This document shows, piece after piece, positions 15,347-26,901 of a stretch of DNA of 64,000 nucleotides; position 1 is the first letter of the stretch; every line of letters starts with the position of its first letter. The DNA comes from Xylophilus sp. (GTDB lineage: Bacteria > Pseudomonadota > Gammaproteobacteria > Burkholderiales > Burkholderiaceae_C): assembly GCA_009914555.1 (NCBI GenBank), contig WNDY01000001.1, positions 124,001 to 188,000 on the forward strand. The letters run 5' to 3'. The notes below the pieces were generated by a model. It was given only the letters and a program-made list of their open reading frames with translations, ran no database searches and was not told the origin of the DNA. The position numbers and the translations under genes were made by a program.

Positions 15347-18300
15347 ATGAACGCCCCGCTGCCCGACCCCATCCGCCGCGCGCTCGAAACCGCGAACCTC
15401 GATGACCGCTATGCGCTCGACCACGGCCGCGCCTTCATGTCCGGCGTGCAGGCGCTCGTGCGCCTGCCGATGCTGCAGCGCCAGCGCGATGCGGCCGCCG
15501 GCCACCGCACGGCCGGCTTCGTCAGCGGCTACCGCGGCTCGCCGCTCGGCGGCTACGACCAGGCGCTGTGGAAGGCGCAGAAGTTCCTCCAGGCCAACGA
15601 CATCGTGTTCCAGCCCGGCGTGAACGAGGAGCTGGCGGCCACCGCGCTCTGGGGCACGCAGCAGCTCGGCTTCGCGCCGCCCGGCAGCAACAAGTACGAC
15701 GGCGTGTTCGGCATCTGGTACGGCAAGGGCCCGGGCGTGGACCGCTGCTCCGACGTGTTCAAGCACGCGAATATGGCCGGCACCACGCCGCTGGGCGGCG
15801 TGATCGCGGTCGCGGGCGACGACCACATCTCCAAGAGCAGCACGGCCGCGCACCAGAGCGACCACATTTTCAAGGCCTGCGGGCTGCCGGTGTTCTTCCC
15901 GGCGACGGTGCAGGAGATCCTGGACCTGGGCCTGCATGCGTTCGCGCTGAGCCGCTTCGCCGGCGTGTGGTCGGGGCTCAAGACGATCCAGGAGATCGTC
16001 GAATCGAGCGCTACGGTGGAGATCGATCCGCACCGCGTGAACATCGTGCTGCCCGACGATTTCGAGATGCCCGAGGGCGGCCTGCACATCCGCTGGCCCG
16101 ACCCGCCGCTGGAGCAGGAGGCGCGCCTCATGCACTACAAGTGGTACGCCGCGCTGGCCTACATCCGCACCAACGGGTTGAACCGCACGGTGGTCGAGGG
16201 CACGCGCGACCGGCTCGGCCTGATCGCCAGCGGCAAGGCCTGGAACGACATGCGCCAGGCGCTGGCCGACCTGGGACTCGACGATGCGGCCTGCCGCGCC
16301 GTGGGCATCCGCCAGCACAAGGTGGCCGTGGTCTGGCCGCTGGAGGCGCAGCTCACGCGCGCATTCGCCACCGGGCTGCAGGAGATCCTGGTGGTCGAGG
16401 AGAAACGCCAGGTCATCGAATACCAGCTCAAGGAAGAGCTCTACAACTGGCGGCCCGACGTGCGGCCCAACGTGCTCGGCAAGTTCGGCGAGGCCGAGGG
16501 CGACTTCACCGGCGGCGAATGGAGCATGCCCAACCCGACGGCGCACACGCTGCTGCGCGCTAATGCCGATCTGTCGCCCGCGCTGATCGCCCGCGCCGTC
16601 GCGCAGCGGCTGGAGCGCCTGGGCCTGCTGGCCGGTCACCCGGCGCTGGCCGCGCGGGTGCAGGCCCGCATCGCCGTGCTCGATGCGCAGGAACGCGCCC
16701 TGGCCACCGCGACCGCGACGCGCCCGGCCGGCGCCGACCGGGTGCCGTGGTTCTGCGCCGGCTGCCCGCACAACACCAGCACCGTCGTGCCCGAGGGCTC
16801 GCGCGCGCTCGGCGGCATCGGCTGCCACTACATGGCGACCTGGATGCCCGACCGCGCCACCATCGGCTTCACCCAGATGGGCGGCGAGGGCGTGCCCTGG
16901 GTCGGCCAGCAGGCGTTCAGCAACGAGAAGCATGTGTTCGCCAACCTCGGCGACGGCACCTACTTCCACAGCGGGCTGCTGGCGATCCGCCAGGCCATCG
17001 CGGCGGGCGTGAACATCACCTACAAGATCCTCTACAACGACGCGGTCGCGATGACCGGCGGCCAGCAGGTCGGCGAGCGGCCCGAGGGGCACTCGGTGCT
17101 GCAGATCATTAACAGCCTGGTGTCCGAAGGCGTGAAGAAGCTGGTGATCGTGAGCGACGACCCGCACAAGTACGACGGCGCGCCGCTGGCCGCCGGCGTG
17201 GCGGTGCACCACCGCGACGCGCTGGACGGCATCCAGCGTGCGTTCCGAGAGATCGAGGGCACCACGGTCATCATCTACGACCAGACCTGCGCCACCGAGA
17301 AGCGCCGCCGCAGGAAGCGCGGCACCGCGGTGGACCCGGCGCTGCGCGTGGTCATCAACGACCTGGTCTGCGAAGGCTGCGGCGACTGCGGTGTACAGAG
17401 CAACTGCCTCGCGGTCGAGCCGCTGGAGACCGAGTTCGGCCGCAAGCGCACGATCAACCAGAGCAGCTGCAACAAGGACACGTCCTGCCTCAAGGGCTTC
17501 TGCCCGAGCTTCGTCACCATCGAGGGCGGGCAGCTGCGCAGGCAGGCCGCAGCGAAGGCGCCGCAGCCGGACGACCTCGGCGCGCTGCCCGACCCGGTGC
17601 TGCCGGACCTCGCCGGTCACGGCGGCGCCTGGGGCATCGTCGTCGCGGGCGTCGGCGGCACCGGCGTGATCACCATCGGCCAGCTGCTCGGCATGGCCGC
17701 GCACCTCGAAGGCCGCGGCATCGTCACGCAGGACGCGGCCGGCCTCGCGCAGAAGGGCGGCGCGACCTGGAGCCATGTGCTTGTCGCCGATACCCAGGAG
17801 AGGATCCTCACCACGCGCGTGGGCACCGCCGACGCTGACCTCATACTGGCCTGCGACCCGCTCGTGGGCGCGGGTGCCGAAACACTCGCGCGCATGCGCG
17901 CCGGCCGCACCCGCGTGGCGCTGAATGCCCACGGCGCGCCGACCGCGGGCTTCGTGCGCGACGCCGGCTGGAAGAACCCGGCCGAGGGCTGCACCGCGGC
18001 CATCGCCGGCGCGGTGGGGGCAGACGCCATCGGCAGCCTCGACGCCGAGGCGCTGGCGACCCGGCTCATGGGCGACAGCATCTACGTCAACCCGATGATG
18101 CTGGGCTACGCCTGGCAGAAGGGCTGGGTTCCGCTCACGCGCGACGCGCTGCTGCGCGCGATCGAGCTCAACGGCGTCGCGGTCGAGGCCAACAAGACAG
18201 CCTTCGCCTGGGGCCGCCACGCGGCGCACGACCTGGCGGCGGTGGAGCGCACCGCCCGGCCCGCGCAGGTCGTGCAGTTGCGGCCGCGCGAGACGCTGGA

Positions 18301-18940
18301 GCGGATGGTCGCGCGCCGCGCCGACTTCCTCGCCGCCTACCAGAACGCCGCCTATGCCGACACCTACCGCGCCTTCGTCGAGCGCGTGCGCGCGGCCGAG
18401 GCGCCGCTGGGCCGCCACGCGCTGGCCGAGGCGGTGGCGCGCAACCTGTTCAAGCTCATGGCCTACAAGGACGAGTACGAGGTCGCGCGGCTGCAGGCCG
18501 ACCCGGCCTTCCGCGCGCGCATCGCCGCGCAGTTCGAGGGCGACTACACCGTGGCCTACCACCTCGCACCGCCGCTGCTGGCGAAGCGGAACGCGCGCGG
18601 CGAGCTGCAGAAGCGCCGTTTCGGCGCCTGGATGGGCACGGCCTTCACCGTGCTGGCCAAGCTGCGCGGCCTGCGCGGCACGCCGTTCGACCCGTTCGGC
18701 TACACCGAGGAGCGCCGCACCGAGCGCGCCCTGGTCGGCGAATACCGCGCCGCCATCGAGGAGCTGCTGCCGTCGCTGGCGGCGGACAACCATGCGCTGG
18801 CGGTCGAGATCGCCAGCCTGCCCGACCAGATCAAGGGCTACGGCCATGTGAAGGCGCGCAACCTCGCGGCGGCCCGCACGCGCTGGGCGGCGCTGAAGCA
18901 GCGCTGGCGCCATCCGGCAACCGCGCAGGCAGCGGCCTAG
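15347..18940 (+). CDS. indolepyruvate ferredoxin oxidoreductase, fused alpha-beta form
   Basis: A 1197-residue single-chain 2-oxoacid:acceptor oxidoreductase that decarboxylates aryl pyruvates, the transamination products of Trp, Phe and Tyr, to aryl-acetyl-CoA. The order is an N-terminal pyrimidine-binding domain (SGYRGSPLGGYD), a TPP-binding domain (GCHYMATW, then FANLGDGTYFHSG), a cysteine-rich cluster segment with CEGCGDC, SNC, SSCNKDTSC and FCPS near residues 670-720, then the gamma/IorB-like domain (VGGTGVITIGQLLG). All domains are present without a break. GGAGA precedes the ATG at 15347. Its stop codon interlocks with that of the convergent GGDEF-EAL gene in one CTAG. Confidence 0.93.
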   Translation: MNAPLPDPIRRALETANLDDRYALDHGRAFMSGVQALVRLPMLQRQRDAAAGHRTAGFVSGYRGSPLGGYDQALWKAQKFLQANDIVFQPGVNEELAATALWGTQQLGFAPPGSNKYDGVFGIWYGKGPGVDRCSDVFKHANMAGTTPLGGVIAVAGDDHISKSSTAAHQSDHIFKACGLPVFFPATVQEILDLGLHAFALSRFAGVWSGLKTIQEIVESSATVEIDPHRVNIVLPDDFEMPEGGLHIRWPDPPLEQEARLMHYKWYAALAYIRTNGLNRTVVEGTRDRLGLIASGKAWNDMRQALADLGLDDAACRAVGIRQHKVAVVWPLEAQLTRAFATGLQEILVVEEKRQVIEYQLKEELYNWRPDVRPNVLGKFGEAEGDFTGGEWSMPNPTAHTLLRANADLSPALIARAVAQRLERLGLLAGHPALAARVQARIAVLDAQERALATATATRPAGADRVPWFCAGCPHNTSTVVPEGSRALGGIGCHYMATWMPDRATIGFTQMGGEGVPWVGQQAFSNEKHVFANLGDGTYFHSGLLAIRQAIAAGVNITYKILYNDAVAMTGGQQVGERPEGHSVLQIINSLVSEGVKKLVIVSDDPHKYDGAPLAAGVAVHHRDALDGIQRAFREIEGTTVIIYDQTCATEKRRRRKRGTAVDPALRVVINDLVCEGCGDCGVQSNCLAVEPLETEFGRKRTINQSSCNKDTSCLKGFCPSFVTIEGGQLRRQAAAKAPQPDDLGALPDPVLPDLAGHGGAWGIVVAGVGGTGVITIGQLLGMAAHLEGRGIVTQDAAGLAQKGGATWSHVLVADTQERILTTRVGTADADLILACDPLVGAGAETLARMRAGRTRVALNAHGAPTAGFVRDAGWKNPAEGCTAAIAGAVGADAIGSLDAEALATRLMGDSIYVNPMMLGYAWQKGWVPLTRDALLRAIELNGVAVEANKTAFAWGRHAAHDLAAVERTARPAQVVQLRPRETLERMVARRADFLAAYQNAAYADTYRAFVERVRAAEAPLGRHALAEAVARNLFKLMAYKDEYEVARLQADPAFRARIAAQFEGDYTVAYHLAPPLLAKRNARGELQKRRFGAWMGTAFTVLAKLRGLRGTPFDPFGYTEERRTERALVGEYRAAIEELLPSLAADNHALAVEIASLPDQIKGYGHVKARNLAAARTRWAALKQRWRHPATAQAAA

Positions 18941-21129
18941 CTTCCGGAAAGCCAGCGCTCGAAGTCCGCGGCCGGCAGCGGCTGCGAGAACAGGTAGCCC
19001 TGGGCCACCGGATAGCCCTGGGCGCGCAGGATGGCGTTCTGGGCCTGCGTCTCCACGCCCTCGGCCACGACGGTCAGGGCCAGGCTGCGGCCGATGCCGA
19101 GGATGGCGCTGCTGAGCGCCTGGGCGGCCGGGTCGGTCTCCAGGTCGGCCACGAAGCTGCGGTCGAGCTTGAGCTCGCTCACCGGCAGGCGGCGCAGGTA
19201 GCTCAGGCTCGAATAGCCGGTGCCGAAGTCGTCCATCGACAGCCGCACGCCCTGCGCATGGACGGCGTTGATCGTCTCCAGCGTGCACGGATGCGTGTCG
19301 AGCAGCACGCTCTCTGTGATCTCCAGGATCAGGTCGCGCGGCGCCAGGCCGTGCCGGGCCAGCGTGGCGGCGATGCGCCGCGGCAGGTCGGGCTGGTGGA
19401 AGCTGGTGGCCGACAGGTTGACCGCCACGGTCGGCACCACGACGCCGCGGCTGCGCCAGCCGCCGAGCTGGCGGCAGGCCTCGTCCAGCGCCCAGTGGCC
19501 CAGTTCGGTGACGAGGCCGCATTCCTCTGCCAGCGGGACGAAGCGCATCGGCGGTATCTCGCCGAACTGCGGGTGCCGCCAGCGCGCCAGCGCCTCCACG
19601 CCATACAGCCGGCGGTTGTGCAGGCGCACCTGGGGCTGGTAGTGCAGCTGCAGACCACCGCTGTGCAGGGCCTCGCGCAGCGCGGATTCGAGCGTGAGCC
19701 GGTCCAGCACCTGGCGGTTCATGTCGGCGCTGAAGAAGCGCACCCCGCCGCGCCCGCCGGCCTTGGCCTGGTGCAGGGCCAGGTCGGCACGGTGCAGCAG
19801 CGTCTGGATGTCGCGCCCGTCGTTCGGAAAGACGGCCACGCCCACACTGGCCGAGCAGGACAGGACCGTGCCCGCGACGTCGCAGGGCGCCAGCAGCGCC
19901 GCCTGCAGACGCTCCGCCGCATGGGCGGCATGCGATTTGTCGCAGGGCGACAGCAGCACCACGAACTCGTCGCCCGAGAGCCGGCCGGCCAGGTCCGACG
20001 GCCGCAGTTGCGCCTGGATGCGCCTGGACACGATGCGCAGCAGCGTGTCGCCGGCCGGATGGCCGAGCGAGTCGTTGACCTGCTTGAAGCGGTCGATGTC
20101 GATGAACAGCAGCGCGCGGCCCTCGCCGTCGTGGTCGCCGGCCGCCAGCGTCTGGTCGGCCTGGGCCAGCAGCAGGCTGCGGTTGGGCAGGCCGGTCAGG
20201 CCGTCGTAGAAGGCCAGCTGGCGGATGCGACGGCGGGTGTGCTCGCGCTCCATGACCAGCGCGCAGAGGTGGATGCAGGCATCCACCAGCTGCTGGAGGA
20301 ACGGGTCGGGCTGCATGCCGACGCGGTCGCGGTAGTAGAACGCGAAGGTGCCGACCACCTGCCCCTGGCTGGACAGGATGGGCGTGGACCAGCAGGCCCG
20401 CAAGCCCAGCGGCAGGACCCGGTGGCGGTAGTCCTCCCAGAGCGGGTCGGTGGCGATGTCGCACGCGAGCACCGGTTGGCGCCGCCAGGCGGCCGTGCCG
20501 CAGGAGCCGACCTTGGGGCCGATGGCCACGCCGTCGAGCGCGGCCGAGTATGCGGCCGGCAGGCTCGGGCCGGCCAGCGGGTGCGGCAGGCCCTGCGCAT
20601 CCACCTCCAGGATCGACGCGATCACCTCGGGCACGATGCGCTCGACCTCGCGGCAGAGCAGGTCCAGCACCTCGGCCGGCGGGCAGTCGCGGGCCATGGC
20701 CTCCAGCGCGCGCCGCTGCAGCGCCTCGAACATCTTCACGCGGGTGATGTCCACCAGCACGGACACCGCGGCCTGCAGCGTGCCGTCGGGTCCGGCGATC
20801 GGGTTGACATGGATGCGCGCCCAGCAGCGCCGGCCGTCGCGGCCGGACACCACCCGCTCGCGCAGCAGGGCCCGGCCGGCGAGCAGCGCGCTGCGGTGGC
20901 CGTCGTTCGCGCCTTCCGAGGGTCCGTAACCCATCAGGCAGGTCGCCTGCCGGCCCAGCACTTCGTCGGCCGTCCAGCCCAGCATGCGGGTGAAGCCGGG
21001 ATTGACACAGGTGATGGCCCAGGAGGCATCGACGACCATCACCGCCGCATCGGTGGCGCCGACCGCCGCCGACGCCCATCCGCCGCCGGCCGAGGGGTCG
21101 GCGGAACAGGGGGCGTCGGCATCCTCCAC
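18937..21129 (-). CDS. PAS-GAF-GGDEF-EAL cyclic-di-GMP signalling protein
   Basis: A 730-residue cytoplasmic protein without membrane spans. A PAS domain (about 20-140) precedes a GAF domain (about 150-310), a GGDEF domain (about 325-480) and an EAL domain (about 490-725). The GGDEF signature is SGDEF in RLSGDEFVVL; the upstream RPSD keeps the allosteric RxxD site. The EAL half has its catalytic signatures: VEALARW, NLSATSF, ITESVL, DDFGTGYSSL, EGVET and QGYLFSQPL. Phosphodiesterase activity is therefore likely; cyclase activity is uncertain because the first glycine is replaced. The GTG at 21129 is chosen because AGGAG sits 5 nt upstream; the frame stays open to 21195. Confidence 0.92.
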   Translation of the reverse strand: MEDADAPCSADPSAGGGWASAAVGATDAAVMVVDASWAITCVNPGFTRMLGWTADEVLGRQATCLMGYGPSEGANDGHRSALLAGRALLRERVVSGRDGRRCWARIHVNPIAGPDGTLQAAVSVLVDITRVKMFEALQRRALEAMARDCPPAEVLDLLCREVERIVPEVIASILEVDAQGLPHPLAGPSLPAAYSAALDGVAIGPKVGSCGTAAWRRQPVLACDIATDPLWEDYRHRVLPLGLRACWSTPILSSQGQVVGTFAFYYRDRVGMQPDPFLQQLVDACIHLCALVMEREHTRRRIRQLAFYDGLTGLPNRSLLLAQADQTLAAGDHDGEGRALLFIDIDRFKQVNDSLGHPAGDTLLRIVSRRIQAQLRPSDLAGRLSGDEFVVLLSPCDKSHAAHAAERLQAALLAPCDVAGTVLSCSASVGVAVFPNDGRDIQTLLHRADLALHQAKAGGRGGVRFFSADMNRQVLDRLTLESALREALHSGGLQLHYQPQVRLHNRRLYGVEALARWRHPQFGEIPPMRFVPLAEECGLVTELGHWALDEACRQLGGWRSRGVVVPTVAVNLSATSFHQPDLPRRIAATLARHGLAPRDLILEITESVLLDTHPCTLETINAVHAQGVRLSMDDFGTGYSSLSYLRRLPVSELKLDRSFVADLETDPAAQALSSAILGIGRSLALTVVAEGVETQAQNAILRAQGYPVAQGYLFSQPLPAADFERWLSGS

Positions 21130-21226
21130 GGGGGCTCCTGGTGGTCTGGGCGGGTCTGCGCGACCATCATAGCGACGCCCTCCGCGGCACTCCACCTGTG
21201 GTTTGCGCGCCCCCGGCGGCCGGCCT

Positions 21227-22345
<1,119 letters not shown>

Positions 22346-22420
22346 GGGCGGAGAGGGCGGCGGCGCTCCGCGGCCGGCATGGCCGAAATGCCATGCTGCT
22401 GCTGTTGGGGCAGCAGAAGA

Positions 22421-22449
22421 ATTATAGGAACGGCTGCTCGGAAAGCAGC
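22421..22449 (-). promoter_or_regulatory. possible promoter of the first sigma54 activator gene
   Basis: On the minus strand a perfect TATAAT hexamer lies at 22426-22421, 76 nt before the ATG at 22345, in one of the few AT-rich spots of this region. No good -35 hexamer is seen at 16-18 bp. The sequence just upstream forms a GCTGCT/AGCAGC inverted repeat that could be an operator. Confidence 0.3.
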
Positions 22450-22505
22450 AGCGAATGCCGAATTTGGAGCGGCGAAATCTGCATAAGCTGCCGCCGGGGC
22501 CACCG

Positions 22506-23627
<1,122 letters not shown>

Positions 23628-23697
23628 GGCGCAAAAGTCCTGCGGCGGCAATGTACGGGCTGCGATCGCGGTCTTGAAGAAACGATTGCGGCTTTGC

Positions 23698-24795
23698 TTA
23701 TGCGATCCGCGGCAGCACGTGCTCGCCCACCCGGTTCAACGCTTCCAGGTTGGGATAGCCCGACAGCACGAAGGTGCCGAAGCCGATGTTGGCGTACTCG
23801 GCGATGCGCTCGGCCACCTGGGCGTAGGAGCCGACGAAGCTCGCCATGCCGCCGACCAGCGCCGAGCCGAGCCAGAGGTTGAAGTGCAGCTCCAGCTCGC
23901 GCAGGCCGCGGATGCGGCCGTGGCCGTGCAGCGCCTGCATGCGCGCCATGGCGGTGGACTGCCAGCGCGCCAGCTCGCGCTGGGCCTGGTCGATCACGCC
24001 GGCGGGCAGCGCGTCGAGCAGGCGCTGCGCCTCGGCCCAGGCCTCGGCCTCGGTCTCGCGGGCGATCACGCTCAGGCGCAGGCCCAGATCGATGCTGCGG
24101 CCGGCTTCGGCGGCGAGCGCACGGGTGCGGGCCACGCGCTCGCGGATCAGCGCGGGCGGCCAGCCCCAGAGCATGTGCACGTCGGCGTGGCGCGCGACCA
24201 GGGCGTCGGCGCCGGCCGAGATGCCGAAGGCATGGATGCGCGGCGTGGGACCGACCGCTGCCGGCAGCCCGCCGGCGGTGCGGCAGTCCACCAGGTAGTG
24301 GCGGCTGGCATGCTGCACCGGCTCGCCGCGCCAGAGCGCGCGGGCGATGGCGATGAACTCGCCGGCGCGCTCGTAGGCCACGTCGTGGTCGGTGAAGTCG
24401 CCGTAGGAGCGCTGCTCCTCCTCCGAGCCGTTGAACAGGCAGACCTGGATGCGCTCGCCGGAGAGCTGCTGGAGCGTGGCGATGCGCTGGGCGAAGTGGG
24501 TCGGCAGCTCGGGTCCGGCGCGGAACGACACCATGAACCGCAGCCGGCGCGTGTCGTTCACCAGCGCCGCGGCCAGCAGGCCGCCGTCCTCGGTGGCGAC
24601 GCCGGTGGGCAGCATGATGCCTTCGAGGCCCGCCGCCTCGGCCACGCCGGCGAGCTGGCGCACGTAGTCGATGCCGGCCTGCCGCAGCAGGCCGGGCCGG
24701 CGGCCGCGGCCGCTCTCGATGAGCAGGCGGCTGTCGCCGCGCGTGGGCGTGTACCAGTAGAAGCGCGGGCGCGCGCGGGGGGTGGCTGCGGTCAT
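23698..24795 (-). CDS. LLM class flavin-dependent monooxygenase (SsuD-like)
   Basis: A 365-residue bacterial-luciferase-like monooxygenase of the alkanesulfonate monooxygenase group. It opens with [14 protein letters not shown] and continues with [38 protein letters not shown] and DVHMLWG, all in SsuD-like positions. Such enzymes use FMNH2 from a separate reductase to cleave C-S bonds of sulfonates or sulfones. No flavin reductase gene is in this block. The ATG at 24795 overlaps the stop of the preceding LLM gene (ATGA), so the two were built as a pair. The substrate is unknown. Confidence 0.9.
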   Translation of the reverse strand: MTAATPRARPRFYWYTPTRGDSRLLIESGRGRRPGLLRQAGIDYVRQLAGVAEAAGLEGIMLPTGVATEDGGLLAAALVNDTRRLRFMVSFRAGPELPTHFAQRIATLQQLSGERIQVCLFNGSEEEQRSYGDFTDHDVAYERAGEFIAIARALWRGEPVQHASRHYLVDCRTAGGLPAAVGPTPRIHAFGISAGADALVARHADVHMLWGWPPALIRERVARTRALAAEAGRSIDLGLRLSVIARETEAEAWAEAQRLLDALPAGVIDQAQRELARWQSTAMARMQALHGHGRIRGLRELELHFNLWLGSALVGGMASFVGSYAQVAERIAEYANIGFGTFVLSGYPNLEALNRVGEHVLPRIA

Positions 24796-25787
24796 GGAGC
24801 GGTCGGTGCGGTGGCGGCGGGGCGCGCGGCGCGCACCAGCGGAAGAACTTCCTCGGCGATGCGCAGCGGGTCGTCCAGCGCATCGTCGGCCGACAGGATG
24901 AAGCTGTCGGCGCCCAGGCCGTGCAGCGTCTCCAGCCGTGCAGCCACCTGGGCATGGCTGCCGACCAGGATGGCGCGGCCGCTGCCGGCCGCCGTCCACA
25001 GGCCCGGCGATACCTCGTAGTATATCTCCGCAGCACTCGCCACACGGGGACTCTGGAAGGATACCCTGTCCAGTTCACGGCGCGCCAGCGCCTCGGTCTC
25101 GCGCGCGACCAGGTGCGCGCGCACGCCGAAGCGCAGGTTGCGGCCTTCGGCGGCGGCCAGGTCGGCCACGCGGCGCAGCCGGGCGGCGAAGATCGCGGGC
25201 GCGGCCGCCCAGTGGTAGTAGACCTGGGCATGGACGGCGGCCACGCGCTCGGCCGCAGGCGTGCCGCCGCCGATGTAGAGCGGCGGCAGCGGCTCGGCCG
25301 GCGGCCGGTAGAGGCCGCCGCCGTCGATGCGGTAGTGCGCGCCTTCGTGCGCGAAGCCGCCGCCGGCGCCGCGGCCCTTCCAGGCCTGGGCCAGCACCTG
25401 GAGGAATTCGCCGGCCCGTGCGAAGCGGTCGTCGTGGTTGACCACGTCGCCGTAGGTGCGGTGCTCGGCCGTGTCGGTGCCGGCGAGCACGCCGAACGCG
25501 AGCCGGGGACCGGCGATCTGCAGCAGCGTGGCCGCGCGCTGCGCCGCCACGGCCGGCAGGACGAAGCCCGGCCGCAGGCCGACGAGGAAGCGGATGCGCC
25601 GCACCTGCGCGGCCAGCGTCGCCGCGAGCAGCCAGGCGTCGGGCCGGCGCGGCCCGCTGGGCAGCAGCAGGCCGTCGAAGCCGGCGAGCTCGGCCGCACG
25701 CGCGGCGTTGGTTCAGTGCCGCAGTGCGCCGGCGCCGGCCGGCTGGGCCTGCTCGGTCGGCAGGTTCCAGAAGAACTCCAGACTCAT
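24792..25787 (-). pseudogene. LLM class flavin-dependent monooxygenase (SsuD-like) with internal stop
   Basis: From ATG 25787 the frame reads MSLEFFWNLPTEQAQ and then hits TGA at codon 25 (25713-25715). It continues in the same frame as NAARAAELAGFDGLLLPSG and RRIRFLVGLRPGFVLPAVAA to 24792. The parts on both sides of the stop belong to one 331-codon SsuD-like protein, and the rest is undamaged. A single TGG-to-TGA change would explain it. A restart at GTG 25604 would give a 270-residue product lacking the first beta-strands, unlikely to fold. A sequencing error is the alternative. The downstream LLM gene overlaps its end by 4 bp. Confidence 0.8.
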
Positions 25788-25812
25788 CGGTCGCTCGGCA
25801 TGCGCCCGCCCC

Positions 25813-26871
25813 TCAGGCCGCGAGCGTGGGCGCCGTGTAGCCCGCGCCGTTGCGCGGCTGGCGGCCGTGTGCCGGATGGCTCGGGTCGTTGTAGCCCGGC
25901 GTGGACGAATGGCCGGTGACCACGAGGCTGTCGACGAAGGCCTCGTCCTCGGCGGTGAAGGCGTACTGCAGCGCCGGGATGTAATCGTCCCACTGCTCCA
26001 GCGTGCGCGGGCCGGCGATGGCCGAGGTGACGAGGCGGTTGTTGAGCACCCAGGCCAGCGCGAACTGGCCGGCCGAGATGCCGCGTTCCGCGGCGTGCTC
26101 CTTCACGCGCTGGGCGAGGTCGAGCGACTCGGGGCGCCATTCGGTCTGCTGGATGCGCTTGTCGTTGCGGCCGGCGCGGGTGTCGGCGCCGGGCGTCTCG
26201 CCGGGCGCGTACTTGGCCGTGAGCACGCCGCGCGCGAGCGGGCTGTAGGGCACGACGCCGATGCCGTAGTAGTCGGCCGCAGGCAGGTGCTCGGTCTCGA
26301 TCTGGCGGTTGGCGAGGTTGTAGAGCGGCTGGCTGGCGGCCGGGCGGTCCACGCCGAGCGCGTCGGCCGTGCGGCTGAACTCGGCGAGCTTCCAGGCCCG
26401 GTGGTTGGACAGGCCGTAGCTGCGGATCTTGCCGGCGCGGATCAGGTCGCCGAGCGCGCGCACGGTCTCGGCGATCGGCGTGTGGTGGTCCTCGCGGTGC
26501 AGGTAGAGCAGGTCGATGTAGTCGGTGCCCAGGCGCTTCAGGCTCGCCTCGGCCGACTGGATCACGTTGTGGCGCGAGGCGCCCCTGTCGTTCGGGCCGG
26601 TGGCGCCGGGGTTCGGGTTGACGAACTTGGTCGACAGGATCCACTGGCTGCGGCGCGGCGCGATCAGCCGGCCGACGACAACCTCGGACTGGCCCTTGTT
26701 GTAGCCGTTGGCGGTATCGATGAAGTTCACGCCCTGCTCGAAGGCCCGGTCGGCGATGCGCTGGGCGGTGGCATCGTCGGTCTGGCCGCCGAACATCATG
26801 GTGCCGAGGGTCAGCGGGGAGACCTTGATGCCGTTGCGGCCGAGGCTGCGGTAGTCGAAGGATGCGCTCAT
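25813..26871 (-). CDS. aldo/keto reductase
   Basis: A 352-residue NAD(P)H-dependent aldo/keto reductase. The catalytic tetrad can be placed: aspartate and tyrosine in FIDTANGYNKG, lysine in ILSTKFV, and histidine in DLLYLHREDHH. The cofactor motifs YGLSNH and SPLARGVLTAKY are present. Membership of a sulfur-acquisition block suggests reduction of the aldehyde or ketone released when a monooxygenase cleaves a C-S bond, but this is inference. It starts 30 bp after the DszB-like gene. Confidence 0.9.
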   Translation of the reverse strand: MSASFDYRSLGRNGIKVSPLTLGTMMFGGQTDDATAQRIADRAFEQGVNFIDTANGYNKGQSEVVVGRLIAPRRSQWILSTKFVNPNPGATGPNDRGASRHNVIQSAEASLKRLGTDYIDLLYLHREDHHTPIAETVRALGDLIRAGKIRSYGLSNHRAWKLAEFSRTADALGVDRPAASQPLYNLANRQIETEHLPAADYYGIGVVPYSPLARGVLTAKYAPGETPGADTRAGRNDKRIQQTEWRPESLDLAQRVKEHAAERGISAGQFALAWVLNNRLVTSAIAGPRTLEQWDDYIPALQYAFTAEDEAFVDSLVVTGHSSTPGYNDPSHPAHGRQPRNGAGYTAPTLAA

Positions 26872-26901
26872 GGAAGGGATCGCTGGGTGGGTTGAGGGAA
26901 T

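Noticed and set aside
14723-21079. Minus-strand frame open for more than 6 kb through the indolepyruvate oxidoreductase gene
   Set aside because: It is the antisense of a well-supported gene in very GC-rich DNA, joined to the real Lrp and GGDEF-EAL genes at its ends; codon content and lack of motifs show it is an artefact.
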